Assembly: GCA_026182355.1 (NCBI GenBank)
Contig: JAPFBL010000255.1
Coordinates: forward strand, 1,178,001-1,242,000
Direction of reading: 5' to 3'
DNA: 64,000 nucleotides
Origin: Hermatobates lingyangjiaoensis
Taxonomy: Eukaryota > Arthropoda > Insecta > Hemiptera > Hermatobatidae
Within the stretch, counting starts at the first letter, position 1. Each line of letters starts with the position of its first letter. Positions 20,931-34,022 of this stretch are shown here, piece after piece. A program made the position numbers and the translations under genes. A model generated the notes under the pieces. That model saw nothing but the letters and a program-made list of their open reading frames with translations, made no database searches and was not told the origin of the DNA.

Positions 20931-23900
20931 ACCTTTTTATTCGATTACTTTGCTAACAGTTTCCCAACACCTTTCCTTACTGTAATTGAAAAGAATACCT
21001 GTGAGCACTACGACTTCAATCTAAGCTACTTTTTCTAAATTACTTGATGTACAATATATATAGTTTTGTAGAGCACCAGCTTAAAATACCATTAACTGGT
21101 TTTTACAAATAAAACCTACGCATTACTTTCGGATTATTTCAACAATTAAGAGGCATATCGTATAATTATCGGAATAAACGGCATTTACGTTAAGTATGAT
21201 TTGGACAAATAAAATAACTTGTTAAAGCAATGTAATGTTCTACTGGTCCAGGTGTAAGTCTTCATGGTAAATAATTGCTTCAAAACTTTCTAAAGTCTGT
21301 TTCACTTCAGTTCATAAAGAAATGAATCTTTTCGTTTAAAAAAAATTATTTACTTTTATCTAAACTTGGGATTTACTCAGTGACATTCTTGTTAATGATA
21401 AGTTTATAAGTGAAGCAATAAATTATTTCTTTTCCTGTCTGAACAAGCCCAAAGAAATAATTTTTAATTAAGAAGAACCTTCGGATTGGTAATGATTTAT
21501 TTTACAACCTGACAGAAATGAGATTTATTAATTTCATTCTAAAATTAGTGATTTTTATACTTCGAGAAAAATTTGATAAGAAATATGATTTATTATAAAA
21601 TAATTATTGTAATATTTCTAAACTTCAAACACATTTAAAATCTATGAATATGTTTTTTCTAAATTTAATGGTTTTATTAGTTCTGGTATCTAATTTATAA
21701 TTATGCATACCTAAATTTAAAAAGAGTTCTAACAATCCTTGAAATGAAGGTTTTTGACAGTACAGTTCTTGTTTGCGAGATACCATGAAGTTGCCTATGG
21801 ATATCATTTGCTTATCAACTAATATTAATTTTATTATTGGTTTTTTGTCTTTATAAATTTCTCCTTTATAACTAATATAACTTTCTTCCAATAAAGCTTT
21901 CTTGAACTTTATAGATATAGGTACTTAAGATATTGAAAGTTCTATAGTTCCCTTTCTGTCCAATCAGGTTGATAAGTGCTCTGATGCTGTCAGTGAGTTG
22001 AAAATTATGACCTCTCAAATAGTAATTTCAATTGAATGGTTAGACCTGACATAAAGTGTATATCTCGAAGTTAGTAAAATTTGCATAAACTGGAAGCGAA
22101 ATTCTAAACGAATACATTAATATGATTACTAAGTCCTTTGAGCGACAGAGAAATAGATTGAGTGAAAAGCTAAAGCAATTATTTTATTATCATGTAAACA
22201 ATAAATTGATGAAAAATTACTTAGGACTATACACATTTTGAAACAATATATTAGTTCGAGATTGTTTCTTCAAGTTTTATGGAAACCATTAATGGTGGAA
22301 CTTTGGATCAAAACATTTTTCTGCTCTGGAAAATAAAGATCATTGTTTTAGCATTAACGACATAGTAAAGCATTAGTGATTTAGACTTTTTGCCGTAGAC
22401 ACTTATTAAACATTGGTCTATATGTTTGAATTTTCCGTTCAGATTTCAGTGTAGTTAGATACTGAAATACTTACTTTGATTGAGAAGCTGAAAACGAAAA
22501 CTTCCCGAAAGAGTCATTCTTCTGTCATTATGATGCTGTTAATTAGCCTTACTCAATACTTAAGACTCTTGAGCCGTTGCGTATGGCTCTTATTTAGCTT
22601 GGGTTAGGTAAAGGTTTGTTTGATGTCGCTGTCCTCAAGACATGACACACATAAGCCTTAAGTCAGTGCTTCCAATCGATTTTGGCTCATGCCTCACTTT
22701 TGTATATTGAATATTTTCCACCCTCCGTCCGCCTTGACAATTTAATGTTTACATATTCAGAATGTTTCTGTCATTCATATGAAGGCAATTTAATAAATTT
22801 GTAATAAAAAAATATTGTATATATAGGAAAAATGTGAATGAAACATTATTTGCAACATATTTTGGTCATAAAGTAACTTAGAAACAAAAACTAAACTCAG
22901 GAAATAAATGTTAGATGCTTGGGCATCATGCCTGCTACCGATATATTTGATATTAGGCACCAAGGCGGTCATTTCAAACCCCAAGCCTTCTCGTTTTGCC
23001 ATGTCTACTCTTTTACTTTTCTAACAGTAATAAGTTATTTGCTGCACTAAAGTCACATCCAGCTAAATAACAAGAAGAAAATGGTAAAAGCATATGTCAA
23101 AGCCATAAGAGGTATTGTTTATTACAAATTCATTACTCCATTTAATTGAAATGTTTTAACAGATTCATTACTACTTGGATCATATTCCAGAGTACTTCTT
23201 GATACTAGATCGAAACGCCCGAAGCGACCTCTTGTACGAAGCATAAATGAGAACCCACTCTTTCACATCAGATACCAATATTTTCAAATGATATAGATTC
23301 ATTTTCCAGCAGTATTATCCAACTTAAATTTTTTGCTTTACCACAGTAAAGTATAGTAATCATAAAAAACAATAAAATTACATTTTTTCCTTCTTTCTAC
23401 TTGCTCGTTCATTGATTTTCACATTGTTATTTTTAACTTAATAAATATTTTATTTCATATATAAATATAACCGTTTTATTTTTACAAATTATCTTCGTGC
23501 AAATGGTAGACACTCGACCTAACCAAATGGGTTAAGTATTCATTAAAAGTTTTAATGACGTTATTTTTAGATCTTTCAGGTTGTTAGGATATTTATTTCT
23601 ATTTTAAAGAATGGCATTTCCATTTCAAGAAAAAGTTGTATTTTCGCTGAAGAGTGGAAAATATTTTTACTGTAACATACATCCAAAAAAAAAAAAAACA
23701 AAATGTCAAGAGACAAGAATGTTTTTTTTTCTTGATACTTCGACTACAATTTCATGTATTTAGAAGTAATTTTGATTTCAGGGTTACTCCTTTAGCTTTT
23801 TGATTATGTGGCGGAAATCGGGTGGACACCCATTGGTGGCACTCCTTAACTATGTTTAAGCTTTATGACGACAGAAAGTCACGTGGCCATTGTCGTTTTA

Positions 23901-24719
23901 GTCGTCTTTGGAGGTTTGTGGGGATTACTAGTTGGGAAAGATTTTTCGGGTTCTTGAAAAATAGTTTTTGCATAAAATATTATTCATTATAGAAACTTAA
24001 GTTACAACTGACGAACTGACCTAAACCTTAGGCTTGACTCTATAGAAGCTTAGGATACGTGCAAGATCATTGACTGCCATATAAATGTGCGAGTAGTGTA
24101 GTAAGTGTATTCATTCCATGTATAAGCACTTCACTCTTAGAGGATTTGTGAAACTCCCGTCAAAATAACTGCCCAATTTTACAGATGTAAATACCAATTT
24201 CTGTATTACCAAATTATATTACGAACTGTATACGACTGATGTAAAAATTACCCTACATTGAAAAGTAGTCAAGAGCCGTTCCACAGATGGGGAGGTCCCC
24301 TTAGTTTACCTTTAAAGTTTAAGATGTAATTGAGAATTAATGTACATAAAGAAAATTGAGCAGTTGTATTTTGGTAATTGTAAAATCTCCTAAGTTGAAC
24401 AGTACAAAATTTAATTTATTGAAATTGAAACTACTTTTCGCATAAGTACTGAATAAAAATCAGATTATAGTAGCATATGATTTTGCTAAAAGTCTTTTAG
24501 TCAGAATTGATTTGGAATAAAATGTTGGCAGTACCCGGTAATTAAATTATTATTAATTGTTTAAAATTTCTGATTATGTAACAAGTCATAATTTACTTAA
24601 AAAAGTATTATTTAAGTAATAATTCATGTTGGTGGTCATGGTAATAGGCTCTTGAGCTTTTAAAGTTAATGAGAACTATTTTCAATTTGTGAATGTGAGT
24701 CTGGTTCATCGTAGCTACG
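20931..24719. other. AT-rich intron-like DNA
   Basis: No supported gene. A GATCGAAACGCCCG string near 23210-23223 resembles the 3' half of a hammerhead end but its 5' core reads CUUGAUA. A 12-base A run sits at 23686-23697. A TAAAGTATAGTAATC string at 23347-23361 resembles the start of the 35081/51249 repeat and may be a fragment of it. Confidence 0.4.
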
Positions 24720-24850
24720 AAATAAGTTTTTGTCAGATAGCCTGCTCTGGACCTATGTTAGAAAAGTGAAGTCTCTCGCCTCCTTTCAACGTCACTCGCC
24801 ATCGCTATTTCGATCTTTTACCTCCCAATTTCAGTCAAACTTGAGATAAA
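24720..24850. promoter_or_regulatory. GC-richer island
   Basis: Short block of complex sequence (CGTCACTCGCCATCGC near 24789) in AT-rich surroundings; no coding frame. Weak candidate for a non-coding element. Confidence 0.22.
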
Positions 24851-27135
24851 AAGTGTCAAACTTGTTTTCAACCTGTCTGAATATTGATATTGAGCATGGG
24901 GAATACACTTATGGAGCTGCAGCCATAGAGAGGAGGAAATATATGGAAATGAGTAATGCCAGCTAAATTTCATTTAATTCTGTCGAAACAGTTATTGACA
25001 TGACATTTATTGATTTAAGAAATACTATCTACCTCTCTTTAAGTTGAATCAACACGAATCCAATTGATAAATGTTTTGTGTAAATAAATGGTTTGATAAG
25101 TGCCTAAAATTGTTTCAAAATTTCCTTTGAAAAATGTGACGCAACGTAGTGCTGTTCTGTGACAAGATGGTTTCCGGGATCTGAAGTTTTAAAAATGTTA
25201 GTATTTCAATAAAAATAACGTCATTTGAAAAAAAACTACGAGTATGTTGTCTTCATTCAAAAAACTGAAAGTAAATTTATTAAGGCTTATAATAAATACA
25301 ATTAATAACATTATAATAATATATATCAAAATAATAGGGTAAACCATATAGAAAAATATGGAGCCATCAAGTAACACTTTTGTTTTATTTGAAGGTAATT
25401 ACTCTCAAGTTGAAACTGATGCTAATTCATTGTACTATGAACTCCAGATCACTCTCTTGACAGCATCAAGCAATTGCGTCTAATAACTTAGAGGGAATGG
25501 GTGACGGAGTTATTTGAAGAATAATTCCCTTTTCACATGTAAGTTTCATGAGTTCCTTAGGTTATCAACGTTCTGTTTGATTTGTCTAGAATAAATTTCA
25601 TGGTATATCACTTTTTGATTCTCTAACTAGTTACATATATTTATATTACCATGATAATAAAATGTTACACTTTTGAGGATTTTTTAGAATTATTGCCTTT
25701 CTTCTTAATTTCATGCTGGTGTGGTTTTGATATTGCCTGAACGTGGAATAGGGAACCCTGCTCTTAAAAACTGAAATTTTACAGATTGTTACTTTCTTGT
25801 ATTCATTTAAAAGGAATGGCTTGTGTTAGTCATTACAACATCCCAGATCAAGATGTTTAAGTCAATATTTATCTGAGGAATGTGTTTTCATAGTTCTAGC
25901 AAAGTTTTATTAGCAAATCATTTGGTATTAGAAATGTTGATGACTTGCATTACGCTTTACGAAAATCTTGCTGTTCTCTGTTTATTCGTTGTTCCTGGGG
26001 TTCTGCTAATTACATTAACATGGAAAAAGAATAAATAATCTTGTTTCTCTTCTCATATTGCGAATTTAAGGCGTTCATTTCTTGGTTCAATTCACATTAT
26101 TAATATTCGTAACAACCAAATAACTGCTTTTGGACTTGTATTTTAAATGAAGCATTTATTTATAAAGGGAAAGCCGATTTATTCAGAGAGATTAGATATG
26201 CTGTGATGTGCTATTTAGGTCGTATATATTTAATACTTAATTGATAGTTTGACTAATGGGCAAAGCCAATATTACATGCACATACATCATGCAGTGGATT
26301 CGACGCCAGCTACATGGCACTACCATCAGCCTCTCTGTCATTTGTCTTCTTTTATGCATAGTCTCCTATGCGCTCACTTCAGAAAATTCCACTTTTCTGA
26401 TTTTATATTAAAATATATGAGTCTGTCCATCTTCTCTTACTTGAATTTTTCATTTTAAAATATATATATAAATATATGTATTATAATAGCACAGATTAGA
26501 CTTCAATCCAATTCTAATTTTGAATAATATTTCTCCAGGAGATTCCCAAAAAGTGAAATAAATATACGTAAAAAATATTATAAATAATCCACGAAACGAA
26601 AATTGATTAATCTCATTGTTAATAATTCGTGAAAACGTTTTTTATCACATTGTTCATTAGGCGAACTTCTTTTTTTTCTTTTTGACAGGACATCCAACTG
26701 GGCCAGTCGCTTTTGATAAGATTTTTTTTCCGTAAATAGGACATCATTGAACCTCTTTGATTAAAAATTATGGTTATTTAATCTAACAGTGGCTTGAGAA
26801 AGAAGAATAAAGTTTTGTAAAAGTTTCCCCTCCCCCCCCCCCCTGACCAAAATCCCAATAGAATCGCTAGAAATTTTAAATTACCCCCTATCCAGCTCAC
26901 CCCTTTCCACTCAGTGTCACCAACATAAAACGTCTACAGAAATTCCTCTAACAATTTTTTCTTAAGGGCCACAACTCATTTCTACGTGCCTGGCAAGCGC
27001 AAAAGCCCAGGCCATTTCTTATTTACTGACAGATCGACCTAACCGCTGCCCCGGCCACATACCTACTAAACATTCCCTTCCCAGGCCTTCCTATATCGCT
27101 TAAGATTGAGTCTAAATATTTCCCTTTATTTTTAC
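24851..27135. other. AT-rich DNA with a poly-C run
   Basis: A pyrimidine tract with a run of about 13 C lies at 26828-26843, followed by a C-rich stretch up to 27080. No gene is recognised. Confidence 0.45.
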
Positions 27136-27630
27136 TGGTTTCTTACATAGATGTGTTATGAGTTATACTATAAATGCTAAAATATATTTGATAGTATATA
27201 ACATTAAAACAAAAACAATTAGAATCATTCAAATCATTTAACTAACTAAATGATCATTTATTATGTTTATTTCAGATAACGTTTTGATTGTTATATACAT
27301 ATATATATCATAGATAGGTACAGAAAAAAATGACTTCATTATTTTTCTCTGTTTCCTAAGGGAGAATATATCTTCCCTTTAGTACTGCTCCCAGAAGATT
27401 TTCTAAAGTCACCTTGCGTCACTCTAGTGAAACATTTAATCTCTGAGGACCACATATGTCTAAATATCAAAAGAGTTTTGTTTGTAACTTTCTGTGCTCT
27501 TTTCATTTTATTTTATTATACATAACTTATAGCATAAACGCTAAAATATATATTAAAATATAAAATAATATATCATTATAGTGAAAAACAATTCATGAAG
27601 ATCATTCATAACATTTTACTAAATAAAACG
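27136..27630. repeat. Local direct duplication
   Basis: Sequence around 27160-27260 (ATAAATGCTAAAATATAT..., then AACAATT...ATTCA and ACTAAATGATCATTTATTA) is repeated with divergence around 27520-27630 (ATAAACGCTAAAATATAT..., AACAATTCATGAAG..., ACTAAATAAAACGTTTATT). The two units are about 370 bp apart in the same orientation. Confidence 0.55.
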
Positions 27631-27789
27631 TTTATTCAAATCTATATAAATAAAAGAAAGGGTTTGTCTACATTGTTTAGAACTGACTCATTTCAAGTTA
27701 TCTTTACTTTCATACATTCAGAGAAACCGAATCCACCCTTAGAAAAATTTCTCTCTGTCTGTCAAAATAAAAGTTCTGAAAGTTTAAAA

Positions 27790-28217
27790 CAGTGTTTCTT
27801 AAACTTTTTTACTTCAGGGCGTACCTATGAAACCAAACCAAAACTTTCGGGCGCATCATTGATTTTAATATAGAAAAGATTGGAAATGATGGGAAATTAA
27901 AATGTATAGTTCTTTTTCAAGAAAAAGAAAGAAAGAGAGAGAGTGAGAGGGAGGGAGGGAGGGCTAGTAAAAATGATTTAAATCCCCGAGTAAAGGCAAA
28001 GAGGAAGTATTATCCATTGATGCTTAAAGATTAAAGAAATTTACCTTCCAGTTCAAAATATGAAGTAGCCGAGACTTGACTCAGACTTGAAAACCACATA
28101 CTTGGTGTTTTCTCAAATGAATTAAAATGTTGCAAAAACTAAAATATAAATCTGTTATATAACAGGCTACATCCAGGGCGCACCAATACGCCCGGGCGCA
28201 CAGTTTGAGAAGCACTG
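27790..28217. mobile_element. Non-autonomous hAT-type MITE with intact 8-bp TSD
   Basis: The 428-bp element begins CAGTGTTTCTTAAACT and ends AGTTTGAGAAGCACTG, terminal inverted repeats of about 16 bp with two mismatches. It is flanked on both sides by GTTTAAAA (27782-27789 and 28218-28225), a perfect 8-base target-site duplication. CAGTG-type termini plus an 8-bp duplication are diagnostic of the hAT superfamily. There is no transposase frame. A GA-rich simple repeat lies inside at about 27918-27963. Confidence 0.92.
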
Positions 28218-28225
28218 GTTTAAAA

Positions 28226-30304
28226 TCTACTATCTATTCAGAATAAATGACTTTGTAAACGAGCATTTCTCAACCCCTACTAATGAACAGCAGGAAAAAT
28301 CAACAAACATGTTCTTACGCTATATCAAGCCGAAGAAAGAACTTACAAGTCAGTGAAAAAAGTGATTAATGATAAGGAAGCAGTTCAATTATCCAACTGA
28401 ATTTCTTGACTCCGTGGATGCTCCGTGGACTGCGTGCTGAGCCCAAAAACTTAAAGTAGGGTCACCAATATGCTGCGATTTAGTAGCAGTAACAAATTTC
28501 ATATAACGAAACTTGAGTGCTCCAAAAATGTGCAACGGGACACGACTCTGAGTTCATGCTCTGCACACATACGACATAATCATGACTGGGTGTGGTACTG
28601 GGGAGTCTGTGTGTATACCACGCATAGCTTTGATTCCGAGCCACTATCCGTTTCCATTAAAATGAATGTAATGTCCCATAAGTTTCGCAATGACGGTAAC
28701 TAAGTCGCAAGGGAAAATTATCTATCTACCGCAGGAATTGAAGTGAATGAGACCAAGTTTTTCTCACATAGTCAACTGCAGTTTGCTTGCTCAAGAGTCA
28801 GAGGTTTCAGCTCTTTGTTCTTCAATGAACCTGGAGGACAGAAAACTAATGTGGTGTATATAGAGCCATTTACTTAACACTGTACTAATAATGATATTTT
28901 CTACTATTCTATAATCTAATGATATTTTAGTAAACCATGAATCATCTCCAAATTTTTGAATTAGTACGCGTCAAAGACGGGGACGTTTGCTAGTGTTTAA
29001 TAAACAGGCATACACAGAGAGAGAGAGAGAGATATTAACATACAAGTAATAACACATACATTCACAGACCAGAATAATTTTTGCATTTTGCACTTCATCA
29101 TTGTCAGGAGCTGAAGTGCTCCGCTCTGTGGCTCTAAGTTTCCCATACAAATTAAAAATAAGAAGACTAATCTGATCCAAGGCTGTGACTTACATGAGGT
29201 AATACTTTATCCGAGGATAATCTTTTTATAGTAGATTACCTTATGTATGCACAGGGATACAAATAAAACAAAGTTTGGAGAGAATATATCTGACGGACAT
29301 TGTCTGCCTCTGTTACGAGCGATTTCAATTTCAGTGCTACTTTAACTCCCCTGTTGTAACTGTAATGGTTCTTGAGAAAGGCCAATAATTTTAAATAAAC
29401 TCAATCTTAACTTAATGCCGTCTTGAGTGGAAGGCCATTGAAATGGTGTCGCATTTTATTACTGCAGTGTGGTATTCTGTAAACAACCTTCCATCCAATT
29501 CATTTTCTTCTTCATTCTTTATGTATAACACTTATACTCAAATCAGTCAAATGATTTTGATGCCATCAACATAATCACTCAAAGTATGATTAAGCATACA
29601 TATTAATATACATATAATTAACACGTAATGACTCATTGGATCATTAATACATTCCCTGGTGAGATATTTTATGATGTAATAGTTCCTTCATATTGTATTT
29701 TAATTAATTTTGGACTGTTATAAACTATTATAAACTATTTTATTTCCCTGATGTTATGTTCCTTGTAACAATTTTTGTCGCGTTTGTGGTTTTCATACTA
29801 GTTTCATTGTTATAGTTATTAAATTTACTTTATTTTCTACTGCACTACTATTAAATCTCCTTCAGCACTCATTACTGAATTAACCTAATCTGATGCATGC
29901 AGTGATTAAATTACTGCTTGCCTTTTTGAAAAGTGACATTTAACATTACCTAGTTTAATTAAATCGTTATTGAAAGGCATGATTGTGTGATTGATTTTAG
30001 TGACGCCCCAGATAATAGAGCTAGTGTTGTAAAACTAACTAAAAGAACTTGCTTGAACGACATACATGTTTGGATGAAGTCCTTCCCTGACAGTGTGGGG
30101 CTCAAACTTGCTTTATCGATGGTCTGAGTCGTCAATTTTATTTATGCTCTAACTTTTTGTTCATCAATTATAATTTGACTAATTTTACAATGAAGGTAAC
30201 TTACTGGGCGTAAAATGTGAAATCAATAATTCTCTTTCAATGAAATTGTAAATTTCTGCAAGTATAAATTATAAATCAGTATTCCTTTATTTTGGAAATT
30301 TAGT
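28226..30304. other. Non-coding DNA, some GC-moderate stretches
   Basis: A frame at 28470-28703 is open but lacks splice signals and has no recognisable domain. Near 29080-29120 the minus strand has CUC CUGACAA U GAUGAAG...GCAAAA, resembling a decayed hammerhead end of the 4627-4670 type. A (GA)n run lies at about 29017-29031. Confidence 0.4.
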
Positions 30305-30463
30305 TAGGAGGTCAGGAGAGTGTTGCTGCTTTAATTGGCACTCATACGAGAGGCCGGCCTGGACCTTTGTTACCTACGTTTTGAATATCGACATCCTCTT
30401 GCGAATTAGTTGCCGCGGCCAATGCCAAATTTCCTTGATTATATTTTGATTTACGCCCTACAG
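30305..30463. promoter_or_regulatory. GC-richer island abutting a possible exon
   Basis: Complex sequence with AGAGGCCGGCCTGGACC (30349) and TTGCCGCGGCCAATGCC (30409) runs directly into a pyrimidine-rich acceptor ending CTACAG at 30463. If the downstream exon is real, this is intronic but unusually structured. If not, the whole 30305-30590 block is one non-coding element. Confidence 0.3.
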
Positions 30464-30590
30464 AAGCTATAATTTCCCCCGGGACGTTGCCCGCCTGTCT
30501 CTGCCCATTTTGGATCATGTTACTAATCCGACTACGAAGCTCAACTGGAACGTCAACAAAATTTTACCATTCGATTTAATTGGAAGACCT
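30464..30590 (+). CDS. Possible internal coding exon, 42 codons
   Basis: The segment is bounded by a pyrimidine-rich acceptor (TTTACGCCCTACAG) and a good donor (CCT|GTGAGT). Only one frame is open throughout: the first A completes a codon, then SYNFPRDVARLSLPILDHVT and on to LPFDLIGRP at the donor. GC and codon make-up resemble coding sequence. I do not recognise the family. Phase does not join directly to the exon at 8240 (phase 0), so an intermediate exon would be needed if both belong to one gene. It could instead be part of a conserved non-coding block that happens to be open. Confidence 0.4.
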
Positions 30591-32129
30591 GTGAGTTCAA
30601 TTATGTTTTTTTTATCATTAATGAAATTATTTCATAAAGTTATCAATCTTGCTAGAAGAAATATGGATGTTCTTATTTGTTTTTTTTTTGAGTGAGTAAT
30701 ATTTTTTTGAATTTTCTCTGTACTCTCTGGAAAAAGCCGTGAAAGGCCCTATATTCAAACGTAAAACAGCTACAAAGACAAAAAAAAGAAACTATCTGAG
30801 ACCTGATGATGACCATCATTACCTAATAACTGATGTAGGAATAAACGATAGATAGTTATTTCACAACTATGATACCCAAAGCGGTAAAAATTTTTTCTGT
30901 TTTCCAGAATATCATTCTGTGTATAAGAGTGCGTTGAGAGTCGATTAGCTGTCAAAATGTAGCATCGTTATCATTGTATTTCTCTGAAAGCTCTATAGAT
31001 CGATGAAAATAGAAGCTTACAGAATGAGTTTTTATTTTCTCTGTTAATCTTTATTATTATATGTTTCAATGTAGTTTTTTCCTTGAATATTTGACTCATA
31101 TTTACATGTATAGTTTATCGAAGGTTTAATCGTTAGAAACAAGGCATACTTAATTTTTAAAAAGATTAACACTTTGCATTAAAATTTAATTTCATAAACT
31201 TAAATAGCATTTGTAACTTGAACAGGTTTATGTTTTTTTTATATACACAATCCATGTACTGATTAGTAGTGGTAAGATTATTAACATCTGAGGAGTGTGG
31301 TGTCCGTGAATGTAGCGTGTGTTTCTTGTTTTCTTCTTATTCAAATCAGCAGTGCTTTCTCTGACATCGATCACATTTGTATGTATGTATGAACTTCAAG
31401 GCAGGAAGACAAATATTCATAACCTTTATTTTCGAATAAGTATTTAATTACCTAACCGTATATCGAACTATTATTCCTTTGCAAGCATACTAGTTAAAGC
31501 AAGGCATATATAAACAATTATATAAAAAACTTCGATGAACGCCATTACCGTTGCCGATCATGTCAGTTCTCAGTGACTCAGTTTCAATGAATATTTCCGG
31601 GTACAGGTTGTACACAAAAAGATTTCTGATTCCAACGCTAATATCACTTTGAAAGCTTAAAAAAAAGACTTATTTATCTCCTGGGAGGTAGATCTGTCCC
31701 TCGGCTTAGCCTCAATCCTCAATTATTCTTATTATTATTATTTATATATTTTTTTGACAGATTGGTTTTCCTATTTAATTTCTATATATGTAATTCGTTG
31801 TTTATTGGTTATATTATTTCTTTATTTTATTATTTATTTTTATTATAATAAATTTAATTTTTTCTTGTCTTCCCTCCCTCCGTAAGTAAGTTATACTGAT
31901 TTAGTGTCGGATACGATGATGATGATGGATACGACAATTTCATACAAAGTAGAATATATATCATTTTGTAAAGGATAGAAAGTAACAATATTTCTGGAAG
32001 ACTAGCTTACAACAAAAATTTTAATTATTTATATATCATTCAGTAAATAGAGTTAATTATGAATGATCGTTTATCCGAAAAAAATACATCTAAAGTGGCT
32101 TTTTTTTTATATAATTATTGTTAAGAAAG
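30591..32129. other. AT-rich intron-like DNA
   Basis: No supported feature. CCTGATGATGACC near 30796 resembles the 5' core of a hammerhead end, but no GAAA partner with a stem follows. Confidence 0.45.
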
Positions 32130-32420
32130 AATTCGACGAGGCTGTGTTGTGATTTGGTAATTGTGGATTTCGTATTGGATTTCAAATGAGCCTAAGCCAA
32201 TAGCAAGAGGCGTCGCATTGCCTCTAATCACAAGTGGACAAGTTAATCACCTTAAAAGGCATCCCTGTCCCAGAGCTCTCTAAATAAATCCCCTCCTCTT
32301 GCTAAAGCCTAATTCATTTGCTTTAACCCGCTAATTGATGTATCTTCCTTCCTCTGGGAAACCTGCGTCAAGCCACAACATAATCATTTGCCATCTCCTT
32401 CAAACCCCCATGGTGTTGGA
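32130..32420. promoter_or_regulatory. GC-richer island with homeodomain-like sites
   Basis: Complex block containing two TAATCAC strings (32225, 32245) and CTAATTGATG (32331), homeodomain-type core sites, together with CAGAGCTCTCTAAATAAATC. No splice-bounded exon. Candidate enhancer. Confidence 0.35.
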
Positions 32421-33180
32421 AAGATTATTATGGATTAAGTCTCTCGTTATTAATAATTTGTTCTCAAGGATTATAAAATTATTCATTTGGTGTCACTTTT
32501 TAATATGCTTGTTTGAGCATCAAAGAGTAAATATGATTAAGACCTCCAAAATGTATGTCGTCAAAAAAAGAACCTATACTCGTGCAAAAAAATTGTTTTC
32601 TTTACATTGACAAACATTTAAATTTCAAAATATCAAATAACCATAAATTACTAGTTCTGGCAACAATTTTTAAAAGTTTTTTTTCTTACTTTCGGATTTG
32701 CAGTTCTGCTTCAGATTATGTAATACTCGTAAGTTGCAGCATGTATATGTTTTTTGTCCAACACCTCTTGGGGTTTTAGAGATAGACCTCCGTTAACATA
32801 TAATGATTCAAAAACTACTTATACTAGGCTACATGGAAATATATGTTCTATTTATGTATTTATGTCACTCCAATTTTATGACTCCATATGCACAATTTTT
32901 CATAGACACAGAATTTTTAGCATAGATAACGTTACTATGAATAGTATATATGTATAATGTATTAATATGAATTATGTAGAGTCTATATTAAATAATAAAT
33001 ATTAAGAAAATATTTTTTAATTCAATTTTTGCATATTCTACTATAACACACATAATGAAGAATCATATATGAACATTTTATTTAAAAAAAAAACCTGTAA
33101 ACTTAATTGTCCTTATGTGAAGTCCAGTGATGTGCCAGTACCATTTAGGAATCGTTTAAGCTATTTTTATTCTTCATTGT
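32421..33180. other. AT-rich intron-like DNA
   Basis: No gene or repeat family recognised. Confidence 0.45.
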
Positions 33181-33193
33181 CACATAACTATTA

Positions 33194-33512
33194 GGTTAGG
33201 TTGCAGTGGCAGTTCCACAAGGGAACACACTAAGGCCGAGCATTGGCCCTTTGTGATACCACACAATGAAGATTGATTCTACAGTGGGAGTCCTAAATTT
33301 TGCCTAACTCAAGTGTATTTAGAGTAGGGATCTTTAACGAGTACCTGACATCGTACAGGCTCGGGACCGACAGTTTAACGTCCTTCTCCGAGAGACGACG
33401 TGTTCGGATTTATTTACCTCCCGCATAAATAAATCGAGGGCCAGATGGGGATCGAACCCTGGTCCTATCAGATCAGAGGTGAGCACGTAACCACTGAGCT
33501 AGCCTGACCCCC
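33194..33512 (-). repeat. Full-length tRNA-derived SINE with 13-bp TSD
   Basis: On the minus strand the element starts with a tRNA-like head (GGCTAGCTCAGTGGTTACG box A; GGTTCGATCC box B at 33449-33458), runs through the same body as the SINE at 5202 and ends TTGCAACCTAACC without a poly-A tail. CACATAACTATTA occurs on both sides (33181-33193 and 33513-33525), a perfect 13-base target-site duplication, so both ends are exact. Mobilisation would use a partner LINE that recognises this 3' tail. Confidence 0.93.
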
Positions 33513-33949
33513 CACATAACTATTAATCTAGATTATAACTATATATGAAATACAAAAATGATTAAGGATTAGTTTTTTAAAGATAGCATTGAGTAATTTT
33601 CAAAGTAACTTTATTAGGAAGTTGTTAGAATTAGGAATATCATGACAACTTTTTTCACAGAAACAGTCATATAATCTAAGACCTCAATGCATTTCTGGGA
33701 CTGAGTCATGAAATTACTGAGTATAAGGTAATGTAGGTGGAGGTCCTCTGAGTCGAATCATTCGTGTTCGTCTTGCCTATAGCTAAATGAAACTGTAAAC
33801 GAATCGCACTGTACCTTCAATCACTGATATAACGATTTATTTAAATAGAGGGGAAGTTTATAGACATAAAGGGAGAAGTGAAGGGCTTGAACACTGGACG
33901 GATTAAACAATGATTGTGGTTCTAGGAGTGCAAGCTTCTCTTCCCCCCC

Positions 33950-33961
33950 CCCTCGCTCTAG

Positions 33962-34020
<59 letters not shown>
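33950..34020. repeat. Compound (CT)n-(TA)n microsatellite
   Basis: A C run is followed by CTCTCT repeats (33966-33988) and then TATATA to 34020. The open frame across it (LSLSLSLYIYIYIY) is an artefact of the repeat. Confidence 0.93.

Positions 34021-34022
<2 letters not shown>

Noticed and set aside
22640..22720. CAGTGCTTCC string as a second hAT MITE end
   Set aside because: No inverted partner or 8-base duplication was found downstream.
23197..23230. Hammerhead-like string (CUUGAUA...GAUCGAAACG)
   Set aside because: The 5' core departs from CUGANGA at several positions, no stem I pairs, and there is no palindromic partner nearby.
28470..28703. 77-codon plus-strand frame next to the hAT MITE
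   Set aside because: No splice sites, no recognisable domain and no clear coding composition; possibly an old transposon remnant but not supportable.
30790..30860. CUGAUGAUGACC resembling a hammerhead 5' core
   Set aside because: No GAAA box after a pairing stem within reach; likely chance.
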